Below are positions 11,956 to 26,309 of a stretch of 64,000 bases of DNA, one piece after another. A program made the position numbers and the translations under genes. The notes beneath the pieces were generated by a model. That model had not been told where the DNA came from and did not search any database. It was given only the letters and a program-made list of their open reading frames with translations. Source of the stretch: Opisthocomus hoazin (taxonomy: Eukaryota > Chordata > Aves > Opisthocomiformes > Opisthocomidae); the NCBI RefSeq assembly GCF_030867145.1, contig NC_134428.1:24097537-24161536 (forward strand), given 5' to 3'. Position 1 is the stretch's first letter. Every line of letters begins with the position of its first letter.

Positions 11956-14900
11956 TCTGAAGTCAGATCATCATGAGACAGATCTCAGCTGTTGAGGACC
12001 AGTATGATAAACCGACCTCAAAGGAGTAAGATTTCCCCAGCCTGGGCTTAAACCCTTAATTTTAACAGAAATAAAGTCTTTTGAAAAGTAAGAGTAGGCG
12101 AATTTTGAAGGTGAGATACAACAGGAGCCTCACACTGTATGGGGACGGCAGACCCCAAACACAGACAGAGCTGCCCGTGTCTATACCAGTGCGTGCCTGG
12201 GGTCCTGCAGGACATCAGCAGTGACAATATGGGGAAACCCAAAGCGGCTGGGGTGGCAGAATCGGAGCCGTGGATTGCTGCTGCCCCAGGAAAACACATT
12301 TGCCAACCCCTGAGATTTGCAAGAGGATCTGAAACACCAGCACTGTTACGGACCTAGCTTGGGCAGCCCTTCTAGGCAATAGTAATTATGACCTGCTTAA
12401 ATAGGAGCCTCTCTTCCACATGCAAAACAGGACACTTGCAGCAGTAGGAAAGTAATTGTAGCCTTTTTCCTTGACAGGCAGCTAGAATTAACTCTGCTGC
12501 AGCAGCAGCAACAGCGATTTGAATATGTATACAAAATAATCCATTTTATCGGACAAATGATTGGAGCAAAGGCCACCATGTTTTTCGCTTTCTAAAATGT
12601 AACTAAAACCCATTTATCAGGAAGATAATTTTTATGTTTTTTATTAATTACTACCTCTTGATTATTTTACTTCTAATTTCTTTCTCAAATAGTCCATAGA
12701 AGTGTTCTTCCATGCACTGAGGTTTTTTTGTGGCTTCTTTGTGAATATTTCCAGGCAGCTGCTGGAAAACAAGTGCACTGAATAGACCGAGCAGAAGGGT
12801 CAGTCTAATATAAAGCACAATAGAGCAGAGAATCAAAAAGAATCAGAAATCCAGGGAAATTTTGGACCGTGTGCAGTAATGAGGGTTTCTGATAAAACAT
12901 CCACTCTTTTTAGGACTAACATTGGGATTTCAGACAAAAACCCCTCACAAATTCAACAGAAACTAGCCAGAGTTTTGTATTTGGAAAGGAAAGATGTAAC
13001 TGAAATGCAGACATTTTTGTTGGGAAGCATCACTAAACCTTGTGAGCAATAGGAACCCAACGGATCCGTCCTGCAGCTGAGCTATTGTAACCCTGGGAAG
13101 CTCCCATGGGACATCTGCCCTCTGGAGCAGGCATGAGCCGGCTCGGCATTGCCTTCCTGTAATTATCCGGAAACTGGAAGTAAGACTGAAAATTCCTTTC
13201 CTAAATTTTTATGAGGGTGGGGACACCTGATGTCTTTTGGATCCAGGTGGAGTATTGGAAGACATAACTGTCACCTCCCAGAACATGGGGTTTTCCATCA
13301 AATTTTCCTTTTCCAGAGTAAAAGAAGAGCCTTTCTCCATTTTTCCCTCTTTTACCGCACTTTTCAAGGCTTCTGGTCATTTAGCTGGGCAGAAAGTACA
13401 AGAAGAGACCAGGTTTGGAAAAATAATCTTGATCCAGAAACATCTTGGGTGAAGTCTGAAGCTCTCCGATGACACCTCCGCCACTCAGCCCAGACAAACC
13501 CTGTCTTTTGTCGGGTGACACCCGGATGTTTGTTGGTACTGCACAGCTCCAGTCCCATCACTCCTCTGTGCTCCAGCTATCCACTACAACGGCACTGCTC
13601 CACTATTCACATCCAATTTGATTTATAACCCTCGAAAGTCAAGGGAAAGACCTGCCTTTGATTTCAGTGATTTTAGGATAAGCTCCTAATTTCACACTTT
13701 GTCCAAAAAGCAGATAAAATGGATTTGAGAAAGGCTTTTTTCCCTGGAAAATTAATCTTCTTTAAAGTACCTCAAGGCGTAGAATTATTTCTAAAATGTC
13801 CCATAGTAGAAATAACTTGTATACTTGAAATAAATAGATTTTACAGTAATCAAATTCTTCAGCCTGGCTTTTTATCCTGTTTATTGCCTTGCGAACTTCT
13901 CCATCATAAACAGCAGCACTTACAAATACAGAAATAAGTCACTGTCAGCGAGCTCAGAGGAGCTGAAAGATTGGCTGTAATCATACAACTTGGCGTTGCC
14001 TGAGTATCGCTGTACCTTCCACGTGTTTATCTGATTCAATTACAAGGTGCACCGAGGAACTGGAAATGTATTCCAAACACATTTGTGCGAGAGTGCCAAA
14101 GTGCGACGGCTCCTGTTGGAATTGTCCCCAGCCTGCAGCCCCGATTCTCCCAGCTGGGATATGGGTGGCTCCACCGAGGTGCGATGAATCCCACCTCTGC
14201 CAGGTATCTTTTGGTATTTGAATAGAGTTATGTAATTAAAAAAAAAATCTTTATTTCAAAATTAAATTTGCCAATGTAGATTGCACTATAGGATTCAGAA
14301 TCTGTGTCCCATTTTGAAAAATTCCCAAGGAAGAAAATGTGGCTGACCTGCAAAAGCAGCCGGAATGGAGCCTGGGAAAGGAGGCATGTCGGGTCACTTG
14401 TTTTTTTGCTATCTGAATTCATTTCCATTGTGAAATAGAAGTAATTTTCTAGGGAAACAAAAATAAAATGAAAATCAATACAGCTTGTCAGCTAAACCAA
14501 AATTAGAAAGTTCATTGATTCCAGTTCACAAAAAAATTGAGATTTTTCATCCTCTCTCTGGTTCAGGGTGAAAAACCACTTGGAAATCTTAAAAGCTTCT
14601 TGGGGAAATAGGAAATCTGCTCTCCGTTCTGCTCTGCTTGAGCTACAAGATTACACCGTGATTAAGGTTTATACGGTGAGGATGACAGTGCAGGGTGAGA
14701 GAGGCTACACAGAGTAGGTTTAGCATTTACTCGAGGTGTGAATACTGAACCTTCGTTGCTTTCCCAAGTTTTTGACTCATCATGACTCAGGGCTATGGCT
14801 TTGGTCCATGGTTGATGCAGTAGACGCCCGCTGCTGCCTCGCCACCGCCCCGCTGCTCTGCCTCCACGGGGGAAACCGTTGCCCTCTTCAGTGCAAAGTC

Positions 14901-15544
14901 CGTGTGGTTTTCACTTCTTCCTGAAAATATCGATGAAACTTTTTTTCCCCCACCCATCATTTTTTTGTTTAATTTACTTTTTATTTAATGTATCTATTTT
15001 ATTGCATCCATTCAGGAAACAGAAGTAACATCGTACGATAGGTGTGCTAATGAAGAGCTGGAATTCATTAAGCGAACAGGAAAACATTGAGCAAACATGT
15101 TTGTGCACAACCCAGAGATTGAAGCATGTTTGCAGAAAAGATCCATTGAACAGTTACGAACAAACAAATCAGCAAAAATCTAAACCCAGATCTCGCATCT
15201 TAATGATGGAAAGCAAAGCTGTAATCCCATCAATAAGCCATTACCCACAATGACGTGCAATTGTTGGGTCTTGGCTGCTTATCCCTCGGCTGTTCACATC
15301 TCTCTGCAGATGGAAGGTGGAGGTTTTACCTGCATGGAGCTGAATGTCTTGGTCACCACTGAGCTCCTTGCGCTGCCCAGCACCTGGGACCCTTTCCCCA
15401 AGTCCTGGCATTGCTCTGCGGAGGAGATAAGAAAGCCATCTAATGTCAGCATGTCCTCTTCTGACCCTCCCAGGAGGGAATGCATGCATTCCTTGTTATT
15501 TTGAAATGAAATGGTTTCCTTCTGTGAGCCAATATTGATCCCTG
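11956..15544. other. Non-coding stretch
   Basis: AT-rich, unique-looking DNA without recognisable exons. The open frames are short (up to about 85 codons) and have no family resemblance. Confidence 0.55.
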
Positions 15545-15692
15545 GAAACATTCCAGGTCAGGTCAGACGGGTCTCTGAGCAACCTGATCCAGCTGAGGAT
15601 GTCCCTGCTCATGGCAGGGACGTTGGACTAGATGGCCTTTAAAGGTACCTTCCAACCCAAACCCATGATTCTATGGTTCTATTACTCTATCA
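15545..15692 (+). mobile_element. CR1 LINE fragment, 3' end
   Basis: CATTCCAGGTCAGGTCAGAC, GCAACCTGATCCAGCTGAGG, GGACTAGATGGCC and CCTTCCAACCCAAACC followed by a degenerate ATGATTCTATGGTTCTATTA tail are diagnostic of the final ~150 bp of a CR1. Only the 3' UTR portion is present; no coding remains. Confidence 0.92.
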
Positions 15693-18600
15693 TTTCATGA
15701 AGTTTGAAATTCACATAAAGCATTGCATTTGAATCACAATATTCCTTTATGTTTAATTGCTTTCTGCTTCGAAATAAGAAGCTGATGGGGTGGAATTTCC
15801 TGCATGGAGGCATCCAGGTCCTGGCCAAGTCCAAGAGTGGGCAGACAAGACGCAGTGCGGTTGTCAGAGGCTTTGACACTCTCATAAAAAGAGCTGTATT
15901 AATCCCTGAAGATGATCGATTTCGGGAAAAGATTCAAGATATCTGCTGATGTGAATCTATCCGTTGTAACAGAGATTTTTTTCAGTTAATAACATGACCC
16001 AAAATGGCACAACTCTCGACTCAGTATCCTGTGCTACACAGCCATAATAAAATCCTGTCCTGGCCTCGGTGAAAGACTGGCTGCACTAATGAGGTAAGGT
16101 TCTGTATTCTCTAGGGCAACAGAGAAATTACATTTAATTGCAAGAATAGAGCATCTCTGGTCATTGAACACAGTGCATCGCAGAGGAGAATGATTCACTT
16201 TGCTCATGACTGTGCTGAATACAGAGCAGAACAGCCCTGGCTGTTATCGCCCGACAGAGGAAGGAAACACTCGCTCATCCTAAGGCAGAGGTGCAGGTTA
16301 CACGCCTTACCTGCACATGAAGTAGTTTGCAAAGAGGTCAGCTTAAGAAAGGATGTAAAAGGGGTCTTAAATCTCTTTACAGGAAGCCCAGCGATGTTCA
16401 CTGACTGAGACAAAAATTTATGAGACATGCTTTATAATAACTTCTGGGTTTTATCCTTTTATTAGCAGTTTTCTGAGAGGCAGCTCAGAAATGTCACTGA
16501 AACTCTTCAGGACACACAGCAGTAAACGACACTCAATTTGCTATGCCTGGAAGCAACAGGCTCTGTGCTCTAATGGGTCCATCACTACTGGTAAGTCAGC
16601 GGAAGGTGGATTTGTCCCAGCCCTGCCAGGGGACTGTGTCACCCCAGGCACTTCCCGCATCTGCACTCTCCATGCTCTCACTTTTTACCCTGAATAAATA
16701 CATATCCTGTCCGAGGGAGCTCGGTGCTGGGGGTGCCTCTGGGCCCCACTGCAGCATATTGCTAACAAATCCTCAGCACCCATTCGTCGGTGTTACACGG
16801 GGAGTACTTCGTGCCGGGAGTATTAATCTGCTGAATTGCAGCATGTTGTTGTTGTGGAAAGGTAAGAAAATGGAACTGACAGCAGCTCTGCTCTTGGCGA
16901 GGCAATGAGGATGCCTTAATTACAGCTAATTGTAGCTTTCCATCACATTAAATTGTAATGCAGAATGTTCCAGGTTAGTCCACGGATGAGTCACGCTGGC
17001 TGTCCCCTTCCATCTCCCCAAAATGTTATACGACACTATTTTTTTCTGCCTGTACAATATGCAGAAATGGCTCCTCACAGAAAGCAGCATGGACAGGACG
17101 CCTCGAAGTCTGGAACAGGGAGCAGCTCATAACGAGCCCGTTGTACATGGCAAACGGCGTCCGTTAGCGCTGAGCCGGGCTGCAGCATCGCTGGGGCCAG
17201 CTCGCATGGGAGGAGAGCTCGGGGCAGGCTGGGGAAGGAGAAAGCAGTGCTGCTTCTCCAGGTGTTCGTGCAAGTCATCTGCATCAGCACAGCTCCATCA
17301 TCTGCCTCCTGAAAAAGCAGGAGATCAAGCTTTGGGTCCACACTCGTCAGCGGTTTGACACTGACAGGGGGTGGATCTCGCAGAGGTAGAGGCGAACGCT
17401 GCAAATCAGGAGCCCTGCTCCGTGAACTGAGTGGGAGCTGAGGGGATGCAGCAGTGCCCTGACCCAGGGGACAGCCCCCGGGCAGCACCACGCGGGGCTG
17501 GGAATCGGGCTCTCTTTGGGTTTTAGTCCGCAGCGAGCACTCAGTCCTTGGCATCTCCTCAGGGCTGTTACTCAGCTGAAGGTCTCTGAGACCCTGCCCA
17601 GGAAATGAAGGCAGCACTGGAGTGGGGTATATGCTGCTTTACAGCCTGGATCTTCTGTATATCCTCGGTAAATGCCTGCTTTTCATGGAGAATTTGGGCT
17701 CTTGCTGAAAGTCTCCAGTGTCAAAAAACCCTAAAAGCTTTATTTCCAGCCAGAAACAGGATGCTTTCCCAGGGTTTCTCCTTCTGTGCAGTGCAGAACA
17801 GAAAGGCTGGATCACTCCCCCTCTATTCACCAAAAACTTCCATGAAGAATCTCAAGACACCCCACTACCAGACAACCCCAGGGACTTTCTACCCACAGCC
17901 CATTTCCAGCAATTTTTTTCTAACACCCATGTGCCTTTTGGTGGGACCTGAATATGCAAAGTCATAGGGGATCAAAGCACTGCTATTTATAAGAGGGTAG
18001 ATTTTTCAGGCGTGCAGGCAATGTAATTTAAGACCAGACAAACATCTGTCTGTTGGCAATTGCTGTGCGTGGGCAGATCTGCTCTGCCTTGGTCTCTGCT
18101 CCATGTTATGCCCCTGGCAGGTACCTTCTCCTCTTTGCGCTTCCATATCAGTGCTGGCTGCCCTGAGACAGGAACCCAGCCTAATGGCAAGCATCACCAG
18201 GGTCAGTCCAGGGTGTTGCTTCCAGGCCACGTAGATGGACAGCTTTGTCTTCATTCTATGCGTTTGATCCACGGCCAACAGCGAAATGTCAAAGCAGAGA
18301 GACGTGATTTTAATTTAATAAAGGAAAAGGTAGGCTCAGCACAGAAGTATCTTGCTGCAATTGCACATTTGATCTGTGGTGGCTGTGCAAGAACAGGATT
18401 TTAAAATGCATGGACAGTCCATAGGAGGCCTTCGGTTGCAATAACATTGGTGGGCATTGCCAGCAGCTTTGCTCTTCTGCTATTGCCAAGGGGAAAACAA
18501 AATCAACCCCGACTGTAACACCGAACCAATCCGAACCAGCCTGGAAGTCATTAACCTGAGGGATCCTGAACCGAGATCATTGCCACCCCCAGAAACCTTT

Positions 18601-21600
18601 CACGGGACTGGATTCCCATCAAAGGCCAATTTCTCCATCTCAAGATGTCTGAATAAAACTCTTTGCTTTGCTTCTTATCAGTTCTCCAGCTATTAACAGC
18701 CTCTCTCAGAGGCCAGTGGGAAGAGCAGAGCTCCAGCTCAGTGCCCTTCTCTGCCAAGAACGCGACTGATTTCGCACGTTGCTTGGACCAATCTGTAGCA
18801 GCTCCTGCCCCGGGGGAGTGAGATTTCACGGAGGTAAATGCAGGGAAGGCTGTGAAGAGCGCAGGCAGCATTGCACCGTAGCACTGGGAGACACCAAAGT
18901 CCTGTGCCCATCCTGAGCACTGGCCCGTAGAGCTGCATTGAGGCTGTGTCAGCCCCAAAGATCTGAAAAATTATGGCACCAATTCAGGTGAATTCGACCT
19001 CTGAAGTTTTGCACAGTGGAGACTTGAATTGCTGCTTGAGTGAGACTCAAGAAAGGGATGCAGCTTCTGGTCTGCAGTGAGGAAGAGGTTCAGATGGTGG
19101 ACATGTGCACTTCTCACCTTCACTTTGAAATGTTTCTGGTGCTCTGTCACCTTTTACCTCGGGCTGCTCTGAAGTAGCTGCCACTGTGCCTAGAAGTTAT
19201 CGTACTACAGGTTTTTTGGAAGTACAGTGCTGAAATGTGTTTGATGATGGATGGGATCTGCGCTGGCCAAGCTGCGAAGGGCACTGGGAATGCCAGCGTC
19301 ACGGAGCTGATGCATTGCCTGCCTTCCTTACAAAGGTGTCTCCATTAGACCTGCTAAAGAGCGGCAGAAGCGGCAGCCAGCCCTTGAAGCATCGCCGGTC
19401 TGCTGACAGCCTCCGGGGCTGCGGTGGGGAGGTGCAGGGAGATCCTGAGATTTATTCCCAGGTCTGCTGCTGTCGTACTGCACAGACGGAGAGAAATCAT
19501 TTAACCTTTCTGTGCCTTCGCTCTCCCATCATAAAACGATTATCCTTATACTGATGTTGTAGGAGTGGTCTCAGGTGTCATGATGTGGCCAAGAAAAAGT
19601 GCACTTGGATGCTAAAAATACTCATGGTATATGTCAATGTCAAGCGCTCCTGCAGATCAATGTTACGTGCTGCCCTTCCTCCTCCTTTTCTCCAGATGTA
19701 AGAAGAAAGATGATGCTTTTGGCCACTTTTAGCTGCAGGTACAGGGCGCTGAGCTGAGACCCTCAGTCCGGGAGCCAGCGTGGAAAAAAGATCTGTGTGG
19801 CTGTTCCTGATGCTGGGTCCATCCAAGCAGACTGCTCCAGCTGAACGGCCAGGTCTTACGCTATTGACAGTGTTGCATCTGCTTAAAAATAAGACCCAAA
19901 CCCATATGAAAAGAAATGATCTCCAAAATTACACCAGACCAGCTGAAGTCATCGCTGTCTGCTGCCACGGACATGTGGATTCCTGTCCGATGCCTTCGCG
20001 GCTCAAGGAATGACGTGGCAGTGGAGCTGTGTGAGGTGTCCACATGAGCGCTCGTACCTTGGAAGGTGAGAAAGGCTGAAAGCATTAAAGTAAATTCCAG
20101 GGAAAGAGATTCTAGTCTGTGTGCTTTGCTCTGCATTTGACATGAGCCAGGAGCACATGTGTCTCACAGTCTTGTATCGGAGCACGGCTTGTGCAGGGGA
20201 CATCTCACTCCCTGCCCAGGCTGTCCTGAGCTTCCTGTGCCCATCTCTGCCCCTGACTCACCTGAAGATTTTTCTTTCTCTGTTTTCTTCAATTACAAGT
20301 TCTTAAAAGAACAGACTTTCTTCCTGAGGTTTGTTGCAACTCAGGAGTAACTCGAGGGCACCAAAAGTTTTTTGGCATTGAATCTGTTTCTAAAGCACAT
20401 TCTGTGATTTTTTTATTTAATTATTAAACTGCCTCATCTCTGATTCCCTCGCACAGATGAGTGATTTTTGCTCCCACTCGTAAATCACAGGTCCTTGCTC
20501 TTGCAAAACTCTCTGGCTGAGTGTTCGTTAAATGTGAAGAGCAAAAATCTATGACTTCATAAAATAGCCTCAGTTTAAGAAATGAAGAGTAATTCTCAGA
20601 GGAACGGAGGGGACAGATCGAGTCTATTGATATCTCGGCCAGCTCTTCCACATTGCTTCTGCAGCTGCCACCAGGGAATCAAAATTCACCGATAGCTTCA
20701 GCCCTGTCCGCCACGGCGTGGGAAATGAGTGTGAAGCCCGAGCAGCGATAGCCGGGGAGTGTTTAATAGGAGATTACGAGAGGAGCCATGAGCCATCCAA
20801 GAGCAGAAACGCTGGCGGAGCTCAGCAGCCGGAGCTGCCCGGGCTCAGCCAGGTCAGCGGAGGGGAGAGAGAGGTGGGCTGCGGTGCGAAACCCCCCGGG
20901 CAAAGGCAGCCTGAGCTCCTTTGTGCTGGGGAAAGGTCTGCAAGGATGACCCGAAATGTCAGCGTATCGATCGCGCAGCGGTGACTGACAGATGTCAATG
21001 AGCTGCCAGATTCGGTGGGGTTGGGCTGGCAACGTGTCCTCAGACAAAAGGGCTTGTCTGGACCCATCCCTTGCATTTACCTCCCTGATGAAAAATTATT
21101 GCAATCTATTTTCAGTTTTCTTTTCCAGCAGAAACGTCTTAGGTGAAAGGTGGGTTTCAAACTGACATTTTTAGGATGGGATAGGTGTTGTAGAGGCTCA
21201 CACCTAGAACGTGCTGAAGCAGGTCCTGGGGATGTAGATGTGGGGACATTTTGCATACAGGGAGAGATAGGACTGGCAGCTGCTCTTGCCGAGCATGGGG
21301 AGAGGGAGTGTGGTTTCCCACAGCCCAGCCATTCAACCAGCAAATACCATTTTAAAGCTGAGAAATAGAGATTAAAATAAAAAATCGGGGAAGCAAACCA
21401 CCCTCCGTCATTTTTACCCTGCTGTCCAGAGCCCGTCTCACTCTCATGAGTTTCAACTTTTTAAAGCTTATTCTGAGGACATGCATGCATCTCTCTGTGG
21501 AAAATAGCAATTATTATGTGCTACGGGGTTCTACCCATCATTACTTCTGTATAAGCAGGCATGGTAAAGCTATTTCATTCAGCCTAGCAAATTAAATGAG

Positions 21601-24302
21601 CCCAGTTGCTGGAATGCAGAGCAGTGGCGTGATGAATGACATACCAGGTGAACCCTACCAAGGGATTAAAGCAAACTTCCAAGTCATTTACAAAAAGGTA
21701 GAGCACCGTTTCTTTGCTTGGCACCATATAATTACAAGTAATCTAAAATCTGGAAAGGAAATAAAAGTGAAAAATCAAAACTCTCCTTTGTCCTGGAAAC
21801 AAAACAACAAAGAGAAATATTTTCCTTCTCAGCTCATTTTGGTCTCTGTACAAATACAGTCACTGTGATAAACCTCTCTGAGCACTGAACGCTGTTGCTG
21901 TGCCAAGAGTTTCTTCCTGGGTTTGGCTATTTGGATTTGGGTCTGTCACCGGACTGGATTTTTAAGAGATGCTAAAAGCAGGAGCGGTGCTCATTGCCTA
22001 ATATTACTCTGAATAACAGGGGTTTTGAGAAAACACATAGAATAAGTCTAGCCACCTTTTGTGTTACGTATTGTGAAATTTCCATGGTGTGTGCCACCGA
22101 CCCGAGCAAACACCCTTCCAACCGTCAGACAGACGCTGTGAGAACGGCCAGAAACCTCTGCTGCTCTCCCCAAAAAGGCGATGCACAGAGAGGGCTCAGA
22201 TAGCATCACCACAAGTACCTCAAACCCTGTAAGATTAGCTCGTGCTAATCACGCTAAACCCAGGATTTAACGTGAATTGATGCTCTAAGTCCTGCCTAAG
22301 AGGTTATTCAGCAGAACAAAGCTGCTTTTTACGCAAAGGGAAGGCAGATACAAGGGGAGATGGATTTGCTATTCATGACCACTCTGAACTCCCATTTCCA
22401 TTTAACAAAGGCTTAACTCAAAACCAAGACTCAGATCTTTCAGGATTTCTGAATTTAGATTTCAGAACAGGGCCTGAAAACTTGACAGCTTGTAAATGAG
22501 GTTTAACGATGAATCAATGTTGCGGCTTAGTGCAGTTATAGTCAATTTTAAGAGCACCCCTTGGTTATTCATCACGTTCCTGGCAAAGCTGACCCGGTTC
22601 ATCATGACCAGGTCTTGCCGCGTTGTGCTTCGTTAGCCTGGACGGCAGGAGAGGTCGTCCCTCCCCAGCACGCTGCTGCAAACATGCTCACCCATCTCTC
22701 CGTGCCAGCCTGAATTAGTATCCCTTTCGTTTTTTAATTAAGATGTTTTGATCAGTGTTTTGCCAAAGTCTGCGTACCTGCATCAAATAACCTTGTAATA
22801 TCTAATAGAAATTAGGTCTAAGAGATCTGTTTCCCAACAGTCCTGGCTGATTTGCACTGGCCTCATCACCCTCCATTAACGCTTCATTAGAGATTATCAG
22901 CAATTCTGTTACTTTGACAGGTTCACCGTAAGGCTGATTAACCTAGATTTATCCAGGTCGTCTCGTTTCTCCTTTGCAAATACTGCTGAGCGTGAGCAGC
23001 CCTGCAAGGCTCCGGCAGCCTGGGGAAAGCCACCCACTTCTCCTCGTTCCCTTTCTTCTCACCCAGAAAGCTTTCGATTCCCCTCAGAGCCAGCCTTTAG
23101 CCGTGAATATTTTCTCACTCCGTTGTGAAATCACAGCTTTCACGCTATTTAGTAAATTATTCTTAAGTAGTTCCCAATTATCATTCACACACTGCTGTTT
23201 AAAATCCAATTAGCTCGTAATTATTTTTGGCTTTGTGCAGTTGGCCACTTGAAAGCACCACGCACTCACACATGCACATACATCTATACATTTTATTGCA
23301 TTAAATTACGTTATCGCTTGGGGATTAGTATATTAGAGGCTTGGAAAAACTCTTCCTGGGCTGCCTGGCTGACATGGCAGAGCGTAGAGAGCTGCTCTTC
23401 ACTTTTTCCACTGATTTTTGGAGCCGAGCACAGCCACTGCATTAATCATCTCTCCGCGCACACCCGCCCAAGCTCCCCGTGCATTGCCTGGGCTGCTCAT
23501 CACCACAGAGGTCTGGCTGCGTTTTGCCAATGCCAGGGGGGCTGGTGTGCTCCAGAATGACACCCCAGCAGAAAGCCAGCAGGAAACTTCCTTTAATGTT
23601 TAATGTTTCCACAGGAATCATCTCTATGTGTGTGTGTGCGTCTGCCACGTGGTGCGGACGTTGTCATGGCACAGAGCCCCGGCCTTGAGCGGGAGGAGAG
23701 AGCAAACACACATCACTCTCACCGAGTTCAACGTGGTGGAAAAATCCATATAAAACATGCCTTTTTGTTTAAAGAGCTGGTTACAACTCAAATAACTCCA
23801 GCTATTATATATACTGTGTTTGAAAGCTAAAAAAACCCCAAAGATATGCCTTCGCTTAGACGCAGGAGACAGGATGAGCGTGCCTGCGGGCGCTGGCTGA
23901 GAGGTTTCCATCGCCTTTTTACGTGGGCAGAGCTGGGGCTGCGGTCTGCCCACGCAGGGGAACGCGGCTGCAGAGCAGGGAGGCTGCAGCATCCCGGCAC
24001 GCCGCAGGTGACCACAGCCCCGGTTCAGCACGGGGTCACTCCTGTTGCCTACCTGGAGCACGAGTTCAGGTCTGTGCGCGTCTCCGGGTGTCCTTCCCAA
24101 GCCATCGATGCTCGCCCTCGAGCCCGTGCTCCCAAACTGGCAAAGCTCCTCTTCCTGCAGCACGAAGCCAGCACCCTCCTAACAACCCAGGCACTTCATC
24201 AATTAACTGATTAGGAAGAAGCATCCGCTCCCCGCATTTTAGCACGCTGAGGCTGCAAAGAAAACCATGGCTTTGCCAGCAGACTATTTCTGTCCTTTCA
24301 AT
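15693..24302. other. Non-coding stretch
   Basis: No gene was recognised in about 8.6 kb. It contains a perfect inverted repeat GATTAGC-TCGT-GCTAATC at 22233-22250, and an AT-rich element-like block at about 22720-22960 with several TGATC/ATCAAA and TAAT motifs. A 180-codon minus-strand frame at 17075-17617 lies in GC-rich sequence and looks fortuitous. Confidence 0.5.
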
Positions 24303-24790
24303 TTCACAGAATCACAGAATCCCAGCATGGCAGGGGTTGGCAGGGACCTCTGTGGGTCACCCAGCCCAACCCCCTGCCCAAGCAGGGTCACCCAGAGCAG
24401 GCTGCACAGCACCGCGTCCAGGCGGGGCTGGAATATCTCCAGAGAAGGAGACTCCACAACCTCCCTGGGCAGCCTGTTCCAGGGCTCCGTCACCCTCAGA
24501 GGGAAGAAGTTCTTCCTCCTGTTCAGATGGAACTTCCTGTGCTTCAGTTTGTGCCCGTTGCCCCTTGTCCTGTCGCTGGGCACCACTGAACAGAGTCTGG
24601 CCCCATCCTCCTGACACCCACCCTGCAGATATTTGTAAGCATTTCTAAGGTCCCCTCTCAGCCTTCTCTTCTCCAGGCTGAACAAGCCCAGCTCCCTCAG
24701 CTTCTCCTCACAGGAGAGATGCTCCAGTCCCCTCACCATCCTTGCAGCCCTCCGCTGGACTCTCTCCAGTAGCTCCTCATCTTTGTTAGA
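24303..24790 (-). mobile_element. CR1 LINE fragment, longest copy in window, minus strand
   Basis: It starts with CACAGAATCACAGAATCCCA (reversed tail) and extends to about 24790 near CAGTAGCTCCTCATCTTTG. The minus-strand frame from about 24800 down to 24284 is uninterrupted for some 170 codons. It encodes the C-terminal part of CR1 ORF2 ([55 protein letters not shown]). An intact frame over this length suggests a comparatively young insertion. It is retroelement-derived and should not be annotated as a host gene. Confidence 0.96.
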
Positions 24791-24979
24791 TTTCCAGAAG
24801 TGCATCCATTTTCTACCCGGGTATGGTTTACTTTCTCATTGCACTCATTGCAACAGCTGCCCTTGCTCTCCCGGGCAGAGAGGCGGCAGCCGGGCTCGGC
24901 ACGCCCTGAACTCGCTGCTCTGTCGCACACAGCGTTTCTTCTTCATTTGCTGCCAGCCTTCAGCAGTGTGCAGAACTGA

Positions 24980-24996
24980 TTTTTTTTTTTTTTTTT
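24980..24996. repeat. Poly-T tract (T17)
   Basis: A run of 17 T followed by CCCC, 190 bp beyond the 5' edge of the minus-strand CR1. No flanking retrogene was recognised. Confidence 0.9.
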
Positions 24997-26309
24997 CCCC
25001 TTGCTCCCTGCACGGACAAAAGCCAAGCTTTATAAATCAACTCTGTAAACAGAAATATCTTTCTTCCTTGAATGCGATTATTATTTCAAAAAAGGAGGCT
25101 GTCGTTTTTAGAGGCAGAAAACCTGTTTAATCTGGAGACACTGGCTCTGATGCCAGGCGCTGGTTACCACAACATTTTTGTTCCATCCTAAGTTTCTGAG
25201 TAAAAGTAAAAATCTCTCATATAGACTGGTTTTGGACAGGGTTTGACCAGCTAAAATAATTTTTGGAGACCGAAAACACTCTTTCTACTGAGTTACATCT
25301 ATAAACTATTTTTATATCCATGCAAGTAAGTTCTCAGTGGCGGCCTCGCACCCCCCTGTGAAACCTGAGCTCTGCCTAGTCGCACTCCGACTGTACATTT
25401 TTTTGCCTTGAAGAGCTTACTCTAAAAATAGGCAATGAAGAACGGGAGAAGAGACGTGCCATCCCCAGGAGGGCGGAGGGGAGCTCTCCCAAAACCCCAC
25501 GCAGCCGGCAGCAGGGCCAGGAACCAAACTCCCATCTCCAGGGCTCCATCCCTCTGCTTGAAGTGCTTCGGCATTCGCCTTTGCACTTTTGTTGGCATTG
25601 GTTCTCGTTGCAAGGAAGAACACGATGCAAAGCAGCTCCCGTGTCTCAGCAGGGCTGGTAGATATTATTTACTAATTGCATTCTAATTAGAAATATTTGC
25701 CAGATGACAAAGGAAGCAAAGCAACTCTCCAAAACATGCACAGGGTGCTCGGGAGACACTCACTGATCTGCTCTGGGAGGCAGATCAACAGAAATCCTGA
25801 AAAGGCATCGATGTCACCCATGTGGTGTCCCTGCTGTCCATGACACAAACATGTTCATGCAGAACATTTGCTTCTGGAGTCCAGGTGATCTGTGGGACCA
25901 CGCAAATGAATGCAGCAATGCCGGCAGGGTGGCTGTGGAGGCACCGGTGCAGGACACGCAGGAGCCTCTCCCTTCCACGAAAGGTGGGGACCAACATCAA
26001 GAGAAGAGCAGGGAGATAGAGCAGGGTACCTGGGAAACACGACGGATGAGAAAAGATCACACAAATTTGGTGCTTAATCCAGAACAGAGAAAGGGACAGG
26101 AAAGGCTTTTGGCTGGCATTTGTGAGGGTAAGTCATTTATTTTCTTAGAGACTGTTTGAGGTCTCTCCAAAAAGAGCAGGAGTCAGGTTTTTCTTTCCTT
26201 GGCAGCTCAGGAAAGGCTGCAGCCACATTTCCCCCCTTGCTGCACGGGGCTTCATGTGGCTTCTGCTCGCGCATGCAGGGCTGGGATGGGGACCACTGCT
26301 GCGGCAGGA

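Noticed and set aside
17075..17617. 180-codon minus-strand open frame
   Set aside because: Pro/Ser/Leu-rich chance translation of GC-rich DNA without splice or promoter support.
24284..24805. 173-codon minus-strand frame as a host gene
   Set aside because: It is the C-terminal part of CR1 ORF2, ending in the CR1 tail; kept as mobile element.
25851..26127. Open frame ending at a GTAAGT donor (26128)
   Set aside because: The donor is good but no convincing upstream acceptor or promoter exists and the peptide is unrecognised.
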